Part shown: positions 22,201-32,979 of the stretch, one piece after another
How the letters are laid out: each line of letters begins with the position of its first letter
Numbering within the stretch: position 1 is the stretch's first letter
Source: Aspidiotus rigidus
Lineage: Eukaryota; Arthropoda; Insecta; Hemiptera; Diaspididae
Direction of reading: 5' to 3'
Assembly (NCBI GenBank): GCA_035079385.1
Contig: JAVHKY010000028.1
Span: 5,952,001 to 6,016,000 of the forward strand
DNA length: 64,000 bases
The notes under the pieces: model-generated
What the model was told of the DNA's origin: nothing
The model's input: the letters and a program-made list of their open reading frames with translations, nothing else
Database searches by the model: none
Position numbers and translations under genes: made by a program

Positions 22201-22935
22201 TCGAGGGTTTCTGAAGCCGAGCGCTTGCGAAAAGGATTTGTGCCATGAAGAAGTATTTCGCTACCCTCAAGGCGGACTTCTTACATTGGTTCTTCTCGAT
22301 TGCCTCCTCGTCTTCACAAATTCTAGTGCTGAGGCTCCTTCCCCTTTCGCTTATGAAGGTTACTGGGCAATCGCCGCTCTTCATTTCATAAACTCAATTT
22401 TCCTCCAACGTTTTCACAGGTTGTTTTAATCCTCCGAGCCATTTATTTTATTCTGCTGGCTTCTTCGTTGAAGTCTTGAGGCAGACTGGGGAGAGGTATG
22501 AGTTTGTAACCGCATGTTTATGCATCGGAGGACTGTAGAGCGATTGATGGTCGACTATATTGGCGATATTAGTTTTTGGTTTACATCTGGTGGTGGGACG
22601 CTGAAGAACAAATCTTTACACACAATTACAGGTGAGGCATCAGGTTCCATAGGAGCGTGAATCAAACTAGATATTTTCTGGCGAGAGGATTCAAAATCTG
22701 GAGGCTTAAAATTGGGTTTCCAGAATCTAGTTGTTTTCATTTTTTCATACCCCAGAAAGACAAAGAACCAGAGGAGCCTGATTAATCCCCCCTTGTTTTT
22801 ACCCGCATTAGACTTATTTCGAGGTTGAGATTGTGAAGAAAATCTTCGACAATCGAGGAACGTAACCCAACAATTTTGACATGTTTCATATCTTTTCTGA
22901 ACCCTTCTCCTAATTAGTAAATTTCCGAGTTGGCC
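19250..22935. other. unassigned sequence with a few repeat scraps
   Basis: A short background-repeat scrap lies at about 19490-19560 ('gggaggacttggaaaaattt'). The rest has no gene I can support. Frames at 22157-22429 and 22555-22938 lack motifs and overlap on opposite strands. Confidence 0.45.
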
Positions 22936-22939
22936 CACT

Positions 22940-25675
22940 CCCCCCCTCCTCCAGTTTCAACAGGGACCCTGTTTTATCGGGGGGTTTTCAGAAGAAATGT
23001 CCGGCCGGCTGGCAACCTTAAGGTCGTATCATATATAGCTTTGAGGTCGGAATTTTCCCAAGTGTCCCTCCTATCATATGTATAGCTCGGAGGTCGAAAA
23101 AGTCTGGGTCTGAGACGTCCCAATTTGATGACGTTGTAGGTAAGCCTTCTGACGTCACAACCTGATGACGTCGTAGGTCAGCTTTTTTAAAGTCCCCCTC
23201 ATATTATATATAGCCTTCTAGTCCGGGACTGTGACGTTACCTGGAATGTTGACATTTTTCAGATCCCACGTGCCTCATAAAACAGGTTTCCTGCCACCCC
23301 TCGTTCAACTCCGATAGTTGAATTCTTACGAAGAAGGTGCCAATTCAGGGTGTCGATCGGTCAAGTAAGTCAAGTAAATCAAATAAAAGTCAATCATTTG
23401 ATAAAAGGTCAAATAAACAAGTAAAAGTCAACATGAACGGTCAAGTAAAAATGACAAAAACTTTTGATTAAAGCGAGAAAAAAACTCATAGGTTCTCTAA
23501 CGGAGTTGAACGAGGGGTGGCAGGAAACCTGTTTTTTGGGGTACATGGGATCTGAAAAATGTAGATTGTGACATCACAGACCCCGCCCCCAAGCTATATA
23601 TGATGATATTTTTGTGACCCCCCCCCCCCAGATAAAACAGGTTGCCTGTTGAAACAGTATTTTTAGCCACTTTGACTTTTTTTTTTAGCGAGGAACCTGT
23701 TTTATCAGAAGTTTTTCGGAAAAAACGTCCTCTTTCTGGCCGGCCAGTTAGCAAAGCTTGGAGCTCGAAAATGTTCTAAGAGCACCTCCAAGTCCCTCTC
23801 CCATAGGTCAGCCTTGTGACGTTACGATCTGATAATGTCATAGATCCATTTTTTTCAAGTTTCTTCCCTATTATATATAGCTCCAAAGTCCGGGACTGTG
23901 ATGTCACAATATGATGACTTTATACGATAACCTTGTCACGTCATAATATGATGACGTCATCAGTTTTATTCAAGTTCCTCTCCTAGCTACAAAGTCCGGG
24001 TTTCTGACGTCACAGTTTGATGACTTCATACCTCAACCTTGTCACATCACAGTATGATGCCGTCATGGATCAATTTTTTTCAAGTTCCCTTCCTATTATA
24101 TAGTTTTAATGTCTGTGACTGTGACGTCACAATCTGATGACGTCATCAGTTTTGCTCAAGTTCCTCTCCTAGCTACAAAGTTCAGGTTTGTGACGTCACA
24201 ATTTGATAACTTTATACGTCAACCTTGTGACGTCACAATCTGATGACGTCATCAGTTTTGTTCAAGTTCCTTGCCTAGCTACAAAGTCCGAGTTTGTGAC
24301 GTCACAATTTAGTGACTTTATTCGTCAAAATCTGATGACGTCACAGATCAATTTTTTCCAAGTTCCCTTCCTATTATATACAGTTTTAAAGTCCGGGACG
24401 GTGACGTCACAATTTAGTGACTTCATTTGTCAACCTTGTGGCGTCACAATCTGATGACGTCATAGATCAACTTTTTTCAAGTTCCCTTCCTATTATCTAG
24501 TTTTAATGTCTGGGACTGTGACGTCACAATTTGATGACTTTATACGTCAACCTTGTGACGTCACAATCTGATGACGTCATCAGTTTTGTTCAAGTTCCTC
24601 TCCTAGCTACAAAGTCCGAGTTTGTGACATCATCATTTAGTGACTTTATTCGTCAACCTCGTGGCGTCACAATCTGATGACGTCATAGATCAATTTTTTC
24701 TAAGTTCCCTTCCTGTTATATACAGTTTTGAAGTCCGGGACGGTGACGTCACAATTTGATGACTTCATACGTCAATCTTGTGATGTCACAGTATCATGCC
24801 GTCATAGATCAATTTTTTTCAAGTTCCCTTCCTATTATATAATTTTAATGTCTGTGACTGTGACGTCACAATCTGATGACGTCATCAGTTTTGTTCAAGT
24901 TCCTCTCCTAGCTACAAAGTTCGGGTTTGTGACGTCACAGTTTGATGACTTCATACCCCAACCTTGTCACATCACAGTATGATGCCGTCATAGATCAAAT
25001 TTTTTCAAGTTCCCTTTCTATTATCTACAGTTTTAAAGTCCGGGACGGTGACGTCACAATTTGATGACTTCATACGTCAACCTTGTGACGTCACAGTATC
25101 ATGCCGTCATAGATCAATTTTTTTCAAGTTCCCTTCCTATTATATAATTTTAATGTCTGTGACTGTGACGTCACAATCTGATGACGTCATCAATTTTGTT
25201 CAAGTTCCTCTTCTAGCTACAAAGTCCGAGTTTGTGACGTCACAGTTTGATGACTTCATACCTCAACCTTGTCACGTCACAGTATGACGCCGTCATAGAT
25301 CAATTTTTTTCAAGTTCCCTTCCTATTATATACAGTTTCAAAGTCCGGGACGGTGACGTCACAATTTCATGACTTCATACGTCAACCTTGTGAAGTAACA
25401 AGCGGATGACGTCATAGATCAATTTTTTTCAAGTTCCCTTCCTATTATTATACAGTTTCAAAGTCCGGGACTAGGACGTCACAATTATGATTTCATACGT
25501 CACAAACTGATGAAGTCGTCAGCTTTTTTCAAGTTCCTCTCCTATTATGTATAGCTACAAAGTCTGAGACCGTGACGTCATAATCTACATTTTTCAGATC
25601 CCACGTGCGCCATCAAACAGGTTCCCTGCCACCCCTCGTTTAACTTTGTTAACGAACTCGTGAGATTTTTTTTTC
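22940..25675. repeat. large background-repeat block containing a TGACGTCA array
   Basis: The edges carry the family's signature phrases: 'accctgttttatcggggggt' at 22968, 'cagatcccacgtgcctcata' at 23261, the opposite orientation at 23490-23590, and 'cagatcccacgtgcgcca' at 25596 followed by 'tttaactttgttaacgaac'. Between them, from about 23120, lies a tandem array built from 'gtgacgtcacaatttgatga', 'cgtcaaccttgtgacg' and 'tcaagttcccttcctattat'. Reading frames inside it are artefacts of repetition. Confidence 0.8.
23940..25560. repeat. tandem array with 305-bp higher-order period
   Basis: 'caagttcc' starts at 24591, 24896 and 25201, exactly 305 bp apart. Each 305-bp unit consists of three unequal subunits of about 110, 119-120 and 76 bp. 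The first two units (24591-24895 and 24896-25200) are closely similar; the third diverges in its last subunit. More than twenty TGACGTCA octamers are present, usually paired as 'tgacgtcacaatctgatgac' followed by gtcat. That octamer is the consensus CRE/ATF site in animals (established knowledge). Confidence 0.8.
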
Positions 25676-25679
25676 CTTG

Positions 25680-28650
25680 CTCGTTAACTCGTTTACTTTC
25701 TATAAATGTCAAGTATTTTTAGAATTTCCTTTCAGTAGACACCCTGTCAATTGACCCATTCCGTACATCATAAATTGTGTATTGAACCTTTGTGAACTCT
25801 CGTCTCTCACTTGAGAGAAGATTCAGGAAGTATGGACTGAGGTAGGGTCAGAGAAGGTGGCTTCATAATCGAAATATACGACTGTGAGAATATTTCTCAA
25901 GATTGATAGGCGAGTGTCAGATTCGTCTGTATTAGAAAAATTCCGCCACTAATCTGTAGACAAGATCAAAAAACGCTTCCAGGAATACCAGAGGTTATTT
26001 TAGAAGTTAAACGGAAGAATAATGAAAATATAGGAGATAAGTGTGCTGTTTTTTTAATGAAGTTCGAAAGTCACGAGACCTTAAAATTATTCGCCGCGTT
26101 CCAAAAATAGAAGCCATTTCCCGAACTCGAATTTGTTGATGTTTCTCTATGCATTAAAAGATGTTATGTAGGTGCATAAAACGTATTCTAAACGCTCTTA
26201 GCGATCAACAGTACTTCCGTCGAAATCATTCTCAATTTTAGAATTAAAAAAATGATTTTTTTTTTTTTTTGTAACCGTGGAGATAATGTATTGTGAAAGA
26301 ATTTAGGAATCTCTTGTATCGGAGCTCGCATTCTTTCGCAACGTTGGTTGCATTATTTTCTACTTGTATTTCAATCGCAAGAAGGAAAATAATATTTTTT
26401 TCTTATTTATAAGGAAAAATTACGAAATCAAAATACCTACTTATAAGAAGGAATGTATAAAACTTAGCCAGCATTCGCGGCAATTAGTTTATCCCATGTG
26501 AACTTAATCCATATTAGACGTGCAGTCAAGGCATCTATAACTATATTTAGTGGGAACAGCCGTTTCATGGACGCAAACAAACGTATATGAATTCTACAGA
26601 ATCTTATATGGTTTAGTCGCTGTCACTGCAAGAAACAAACTATTCTAACCGTTAAAAAGTCATCGTCCCGTCAATAAATAAAATAAAATATTTAATATAG
26701 TGTCATAAAAATTCGTCAGAATGTCAGGAAGGTACACACACACACACAACCGGTTTGCGAACTCGACGAAATTTTATTTAAACGACTTCATTAATAATAA
26801 AGAGGCGCTGGTAATAAGATATCAATTGGAAGTAGCGAAGACAAGCTACAAAATGCGTATTACAATATAACAGAACCGGTCAAGTTGAGATATGTATACA
26901 ATATAATCGTATATTATCGTAGTATGAGGTGGGAGAAGCTGGAATATTTGTGTGAAAATCGCGTATGTGATGGAATTCGTTGAAAAAGCTTGCTCTGAAT
27001 AAGAATGAGATGTCGTAGTGAATGAAATTTTAGTCAACTGGAAGCTCCCTCAAGGACGTGGGTTTTTCCAGAAAGAAGAGAAGAGTTGATGAATTTCTCG
27101 CTGAAAAATATATTTATTTTGGAAGAAGCATGAGCTTGTCGGAGCGGGCGGGGGAGTCATTTCAGAGATGAGCAAAGGCCGGAATGGACCGATTTTCTAC
27201 GACATTACTACGGGAACGTTTCGATCATTCATCAGTACTGGAAAAAGAAGAATAAGAAGTGGATATTCACGAGCTCATTCTTTCATTAAGAATATATGAA
27301 TGAATGGTGGAAATGTTTCTTTGTTATTCCTGTGCTAATCGTGAAACTGCTGAAAACTGTGAGACTTCTTTCTGGGTACTTTTGCCTACAAGTTTGAGTG
27401 CTATAACGTCATGGAATATCGACCTATTCGGAGAGATTAATAATTTTCTATCACCTGAAAGGAACCAAGTCGGTCAGCTCTTTTGAGTTCATTCAGATTA
27501 GGCTCTTCCAATGTAGAGAGTCTTCAACGCAGGCTGTTAGCTTAAACTAACCCAGAAACTCCATGCAATTTCTAAATCTGATGTGCATTGTGAAAAGCGT
27601 AACCTCATCACCCTACTAAGGTTCGTGAAGCATTGCTCTTGGAAAATACTCAAACTTATAGACCTGGTTAATTTTTGATTGAGATAATGCTAAAGTAGAG
27701 TTTTTTTGTTAAACATGTGGCTTCCAACTCTGCACGACTAGGTGAGATTTGTATGGTTGGAAATGTACTACTACTACCAAGCAATGGCGTGGCTCTATGA
27801 CTTCGCTAGTGTGAAAATAATGGAATTCCAAGCGTAAAGTCCTAATGCTTCCACAATGAATTGATATTTTTACGTCTAATTGAAGTATTATGCGCCCAAC
27901 TTATTCAGCATCTATCGAGCTTAGAGTACGGTCGCGTGCATTGTTTCGAATTTCCGACTTGAAAATTATTTCGGAGTATTACCTTGCTTTTATTCTTGCG
28001 TGAACAAATATTTATGTTTTTTTATTTATTTTTTTGTTGCAGGTAAGATGCATTTCCTACGATATGTTAATACATTCATTACTTAATTTCGCTTCATAGT
28101 AAGTACTTTGAACATTTCTCACATAGACGATAGTTTTTTGTGTTGTTAAAGCGGTTAGTAAGTGAATGTCTTAAAAACCATACCTTTAAATTCTGCAACA
28201 CGCCATCAGATCAAGAAACTTGAATTGTCACCTGTGTTGAAAGCATTATTTGAGCTAGAACATTGAATTCAGGTCTATCAATCGTGCTCGATATGTGGTC
28301 TAATGTGAACCCGAAGGCCAGCCAGCTTCGTCCGTTCGGGGCCTCTTAAGAGATTTAGATGAGGTCCAGGGCAAACACAAACACTAATTCATTCTCCGGT
28401 AAGAAAATCAGCCTCTCTGGGTTTCTCAGCTAGGCTAGTCTCATGTTTTATTTCTTTAGGCTGGGTTTACAACTTGATTGAAATGTACCTTGAATATTCT
28501 CAGCCTCTCTTCTGGGTTTGCGCCCAGTTTCCGGGCGTGCGAGCACACTATGACCTTGAAATTTGACAGCTCAAAGGAAGGAGCTAGAAGATGACTTAGA
28601 AGTAGATTTATGGTGTCGGGCGTTAACTCTCAGCCGTGTACACTGTACGT
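25680..28650. other. unassigned sequence
   Basis: No gene or terminal repeats are recognised. A (CA)n run lies at about 26735-26750. 'tttttttgttgcaggtaag' near 28035 is splice-like, but no exon is evident beside it. Confidence 0.45.
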
Positions 28651-28660
28651 TAGGCTAACC

Positions 28661-28987
28661 CAGCGGTGCTCAACCTTTTTGGACATGGGGCCACAAAGAA
28701 TGAGTTGAAAATTCTCGCGGGCTACAAAAAAAAGTAAACTGTTCATTGTTTTTTAATAGGTAATCATCAGATCAGCAGTAAAATATGGAAAAGAAGGCGC
28801 ACAATTTCATATCCCCCGCCCATTGAAAACTTACAAATATCGTTCACTTCTTAATCATCAAGTTTCTTGCCATTTTCCCCTTTTTTCCCCTGTTTTTTCT
28901 TTTCTCCATATTTTTTTATTTCTTGTTACGGGCTCGCGGGCCGGTTGGAAACCTTTCCGCGGGCCGGCCGTAGATTGAGCACCACTG
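28661..28987. mobile_element. hAT-type MITE
   Basis: The left terminus CAGCGGTGCTCAACC and the right terminus TTGAGCACCACTG form an inverted repeat. A perfect 8-bp target duplication, 'ggctaacc', flanks it at 28653-28660 and 28988-28995. Eight-base duplications and CAG...CTG ends are the hallmark of the hAT superfamily. The ends also have paired GC-rich 'gcgggccggcc/ggccggttgg' text around an AT-rich middle. There is no transposase frame in the 327 bp, so it is non-autonomous. Confidence 0.92.
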
Positions 28988-28995
28988 GGCTAACC

Positions 28996-29630
28996 TATGT
29001 TCTTGTATGATCACCGAAGAAGACAGGTGACGATCGGCCCTTCACACTGGCAAATACCCCAAGAAAGGCCACTCAGGTTGGACTGTGAATCGAGCAGTAG
29101 AAGCTCCTGTAACCATCTTGTCCTTAGGTTAAGGAATCGACAGTGACACTAACAGACCTCAGAAGTCTCCAAGATCTATCTCATCCTCAACCTCATACTT
29201 CTCTTATGTACTGGCGTGGGGTCAGGCATATACTAGGCCATCATATGTACCAGAGGAAAGAGCTTGAATTTCCTGAAGTAGACCAAGGTCACTCACTAAG
29301 TCATAACGTTATCACAATTTTGTGATGCAAAACTAGGCTAAATTTAGGAGGTATGAGAGTCGTTGCCTTTTTTATGAAATAACGGAAAATGATGACACGA
29401 GACTTGAAACATTTTTCCAAGAATTAGCAAGCAATTAAGACGGAGAGGAAACATGATGAACCGCCGAGTGCCTAGGAATGCCGGATTTTATGCCGGTTAT
29501 GCAAGTCAGGTTAGGGTTGGTCAGTGGTGTAGATAAGGGGAACATGAAGGACGTATGCACCCCCTTGTTTTTTGGTACCAAAAAATTTTATGATCGCGAA
29601 GAACCCGCTATCCCTTTTGTTGAAAGTACT
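28996..29630. other. unassigned sequence
   Basis: I see no supported gene, RNA or repeat boundary. Confidence 0.4.
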
Positions 29631-29639
29631 TTCAGGAAA

Positions 29640-29870
29640 TTTTTGTCCGCGAGCGGCCTAAGGTTGATGACGTCACGGAGAGGGGAGCGGGACTTGAAAA
29701 AATTTCGACTCTCGAGTTAGGGACCCAGAAAAATTTCCTTTGTTGAGCTATATATGACAGGAGGGGGACTTGGAGAAATATGGCGTCCTTGAAATTGCAG
29801 CGCATTCAAGTTGTCACGTCATCGCTTTCGGTACTTGGAAAAACTTCGGGCTCTAAGCTTCATTCTCGGG
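29640..29870 (+). repeat. background repeat copy
   Basis: 'tgatgacgtcacggagaggg', 'gggacttgaaaaaatttcga', 'gagctatatatgacaggagg' and 'ccttgaaattgcagcgcatt' are shared with 54840-54895 and 57640-57700. Confidence 0.6.
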
Positions 29871-29939
29871 ACAGCTGTTTCCCCGACTGCAATGGCATCT
29901 AAATTTGATCGTCCTAAATGCTGCGGTTTCTATTGGCTG

Positions 29940-32705
29940 CCTGGTTTCCTGATGTCTCATTGGTTGGTTCTGTTCTTCTTCTCTCGTCCAATCACCAGGC
30001 CGAATAATTTTTCGTTATCAAACGTGATTATATTGTTCAAGAGGCAGGCTTTCTTCTTCTTGGCTTTTGCAATCTCCATTTGTTCCCATAGTTTTCTTCT
30101 CTTTGTGCGATTCTCTATATGTATGACTTCAAATATTCCCTCTGCATTGTGGTGTTCTTCGTTACAGTGTTTCCCAAACAATGACTGCCATCTACTTTCT
30201 CCCTCGACTTGTTGTGCTCCTTTTTCCTGATCTCAAACTTTCTCCCAGTCTCACCGATGTAGATGCCCTCGCACTGTTCACAACTGAGCTTGTACACTCC
30301 GCTCAAGCTTTCCTTGTCCTTTTCTTCCGTCTGGTCATTGCTGATTCTCTTCACCATGGGTTGGTTATTCTGGATACGCACATTTACATTGTGGCCATTG
30401 AACGCCTTTATCACCTTGTTTGTGTACTTTCCTATTTATGGTATCGATCCGGAGTACTTTCTCACTATGCCATCATGGTTACCATTTTCCCAACGACTCC
30501 ATCCACCACACATCTGCGGTAGCCATTGGCTTCTGCGATCTGCTTTCCTATCTCAATCTCTTTCCTCTTCTCTTCGTTGTTCTTGAGGACAGAAATTGCT
30601 CGATAGCAGTAGTTCTGGATTGCCGCTAACTTGTGCCTGGGGAGTTGGTAGGCGTCATTTGGGATGATGGTGTCAGTATGCGTCGGCTTCCTGTAGATTT
30701 TGTATTCTATCCTATTGTTCTCCAAATAGTCGATGGTCTCATTGCCTTTTTCCACTGTGAATCCGATGCTCTCATTCATTGCGTTCACTTCTGAAAGTGA
30801 TTGATCCACCTGTCTATCAGTGCCTGACCACACAATTAGAACATCATCTACATATCTGGCCCAGTGTTTTATCGAGTTTCTGAACTTGCTGCCCTTCAAT
30901 ATCTTGTTTTCCATGTCATTCATGAATATATGGGGATCCACTGCTAGTTCAAACCTACAAGTTATTCAACGCACTCAAAATAAGATCCTGCGTGTTATCG
31001 CGGACGCTCCATGGTATGTCACCAATAGTCAACTACATGCAGACCTGGACATTGATACGGTTGCAGAAGCCTATCAACGACAAGCGACAAGATATATAAA
31101 TCGCCTTCATTCTCATCCCAACTTAGAAGCTATCATGCTCCGGACACGACACATCACACTCACAGACTGGCGCGTAACCCAATACTGTAGTGTGTGGTCT
31201 TCAACCCAAACGCTGCCAAATCTAAAATAGTTTTTTTTTATTCTTGTATCTTCCTCATTCAACCACTGTAATGACATTATCTTAATAATGTTTACGCGTC
31301 ATTCATTACTCTGAAATTTTTTGTGTTGATACATCTATATGTAGTTCCAAATAAATAATTGAAAAAAAAAAAATTCATGAATATCTCCGCCAGTATTGGT
31401 GACAGCGGGGACTGTAGAACCTGTTGTTAAAGCGGCAGTAGTTCTGGCTCGAGATCTCTTCCACTATGTTGGCGTACTTCGGCCCATGAGGGTTCCCATG
31501 GTATCTGTTGTTTTTGAGCAGAGTGAGAAGTTCCTCCTTTGGTATGGTACCAAACATGTTTGCTACATCAAAGGATATCAGCTTGTCGTTACTCCTGATT
31601 TCCAACTTGTCCAGTGGCTCAATTAGCTCTCCGTTGTTTCTGATATGTACTTCGTCTGGGTGTAAACTGGTAGTTTTCTTTCAGGAATGTGGCTACAATC
31701 TTCGCTACCTTGTAGCATGGTGATTAAATGCTGTTGACCAGGGGTCTCATCGGACGGTTCGCTTTGTGGAGTTTTACAAGCCTCTTGAGTGCCGGTGCAA
31801 CCGGGTTCCTCAAGCGTCCTTGTTCCGTTTCAACACAGCTTTCAGGTCATCTTGGTATTTCTGTGTTGGGTTCTTTGTCAGCCCTTGGTATCCATTCACT
31901 GCGATGTACGACTCCACTTTTTGGTTGTCTCCATTACCACTACCGTGTTTCCTTTGTCCGCCTTTTTTAAAATCAGGTTGTTCTGTCGGATCTTCTTTTG
32001 TAGATTTGTGGCCTTCCTCTGCATTACTTGCGTTCTGTCATCGGTTCGGCACAGTCCAACAGTACTTTCCCAATTTTGGTCCGGGCTTCTGGTCTCACGT
32101 CGTGTTCCATGATTTGGATTACTTGTCCGCAGCTAATGGCCATACTTTCAAGCTTACACTGGTCCAGCCTCTCTGGCTGCACGTACTTAATGCCTTTGTC
32201 CAGCAGTCTTCTTTCTTCTTCTGTGAAGGTGACGCTTGATAGGTTCTCGGTTCTGGGAGCAAAGTTGTGCTCAGTTCTCGTTGTCTTTTCCTTTCTTTCT
32301 TCTTTCTTCTGGGTCAGTTCGGCAAGCTTCTTCTTAATCTGTTTTGTTTGGGCTTCCACTCATTTTTCCACATAGTCCTCTCCTTTCCTCCCCTCACCCC
32401 CTTTTTGGAACATAATTTCTTCAAATTCTAACGGGTGGAGTAACCTGGACAGATGGAGTAAACCATTCAGCCCGGTGATTTTCTTGTAGAGTTTACTAAT
32501 TTCGTTCTTCACTCTCAATCTTTCGGCTTGCAACTTGGTGCGTGACACTGCTGCGCTGTTTCCTGGTAGCTTGATCGAATGCCTCGTCTCAAGCATTCGT
32601 CATTGAACCAGATTTTCACATGTGTCACTCTTAGTTTGGCCTTGGTCTTCAGAAACTTAAAAACCTCGTTAACCATGTCTGGTGTGCTATTATTCGAACT
32701 CATAA
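29940..32705 (-). pseudogene. second-type Penelope-like element, frameshifted and LINE-interrupted
   Basis: The N-terminal part lies around 32705-32024 in several frames (lysine/glutamate-rich, with EEERRLLDKGIKYVQP). The RT follows: a KLHKANRPMRP-like segment near 31740-31770 and SPLSPILAEIFMN, which is split by a LINE insertion, then ARYVDDVLIVW at about 30840 with the catalytic DD. The GIY-YIG domain at 30115-30414 has SGVYKLSCEQCEGIYIGETG. A lysine-rich tail follows in a shifted frame to about 29957. This lineage differs from the other PLEs here: its linker and terminal repeat are unrelated in detail. Multiple frameshifts make it non-functional. Confidence 0.8.
30930..31372 (+). mobile_element. 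5'-truncated Jockey-like LINE tail inserted in the PLE
   Basis: The open frame WGSTASSNLQVIQRTQNKIL continues through APWYVTNSQLHADL to a stop near 31230. This is the conserved C-terminal region downstream of the RT in Jockey-clade LINEs. A 3' UTR follows and ends in an A run (31362-31373). A 12-bp target duplication, 'attcatgaatat' (30918-30929 and 31373-31384), flanks it. Removing the insert restores the PLE's RT text at the IFMN codons, so the LINE arrived after the PLE. Confidence 0.88.
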
Positions 32706-32780
32706 TGAGTAAGGTGTAAGTAGTGCACTAATATTGAAAAGGGGTTTCCAAATGTACAAATCTACTTTATTAGTTGCTTT

Positions 32781-32819
32781 TACAAGAGTACTTTCGGATG
32801 TTATCCCATCATCAGTTGT
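32781..32819 (-). ncRNA. hammerhead ribozyme-like core
   Basis: On the minus strand: CTGATGA, T, GGGATAACATCC, GAAAGTAC. The CUGANGA and GAAA boxes are exact and GGAT/ATCC can form helix II. Upstream 'agttgcgaaacaact' could contribute to helix I. I could not assign helix III and the cleavage site with confidence. Confidence 0.55.
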
Positions 32820-32870
32820 TTCGCAACTGGAGAACAAGGCCTTAACCATGAGTTTTTATAGTGTGACACT

Positions 32871-32907
32871 AACTGATGATGGGATGACACCCGAAAGTAC
32901 TCTTGTA
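32871..32907 (+). ncRNA. second hammerhead-like core, opposite strand
   Basis: The plus strand reads CTGATGA, T, GGGATGACACCC, GAAAGTAC. The CUGANGA and GAAA boxes are exact and GGG/CCC forms helix II. It is the inverted partner of the core at 32781-32819. Confidence 0.5.
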
Positions 32908-32979
32908 AAAGCAACTAATAAAGTAGATTTGTACATTTGGAAAACCCTTTTCAATATTAGTGCTCTAATTACTCCCTAC

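Larger units (their letters stand above)
32719..32976. repeat. inverted terminal repeat of the second-type PLE
   Basis: Arms of about 100 bp, 32722-32823 and 32868-32974, are close inverted copies. Both include 'actaatattgaaaaggg', 'ccaaatgtacaaatctactt' and 'tattagttgcttttacaaga'. The ~45-bp centre is 'agttgtttcgcaactggaga' and adjoining bases. It lies immediately 5' of the PLE's coding part and corresponds to the terminal repeats of PLEs. Confidence 0.75.

Noticed and set aside
24203..25287. Three similar ~80-residue reading frames (rich in VTSQFDDFI text)
   Set aside because: They are translations of successive units of the TGACGTCA tandem array and have no independent support as genes.
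23940..25560. CRISPR-like repeat/spacer pattern
   Set aside because: Units are contiguous tandem repeats without unique spacers, and the genome is eukaryotic.
31728..32375. Plus-strand frames opposite the second-type PLE
   Set aside because: They are antisense shadows of the PLE coding strand, whose RT motifs read on the minus strand.
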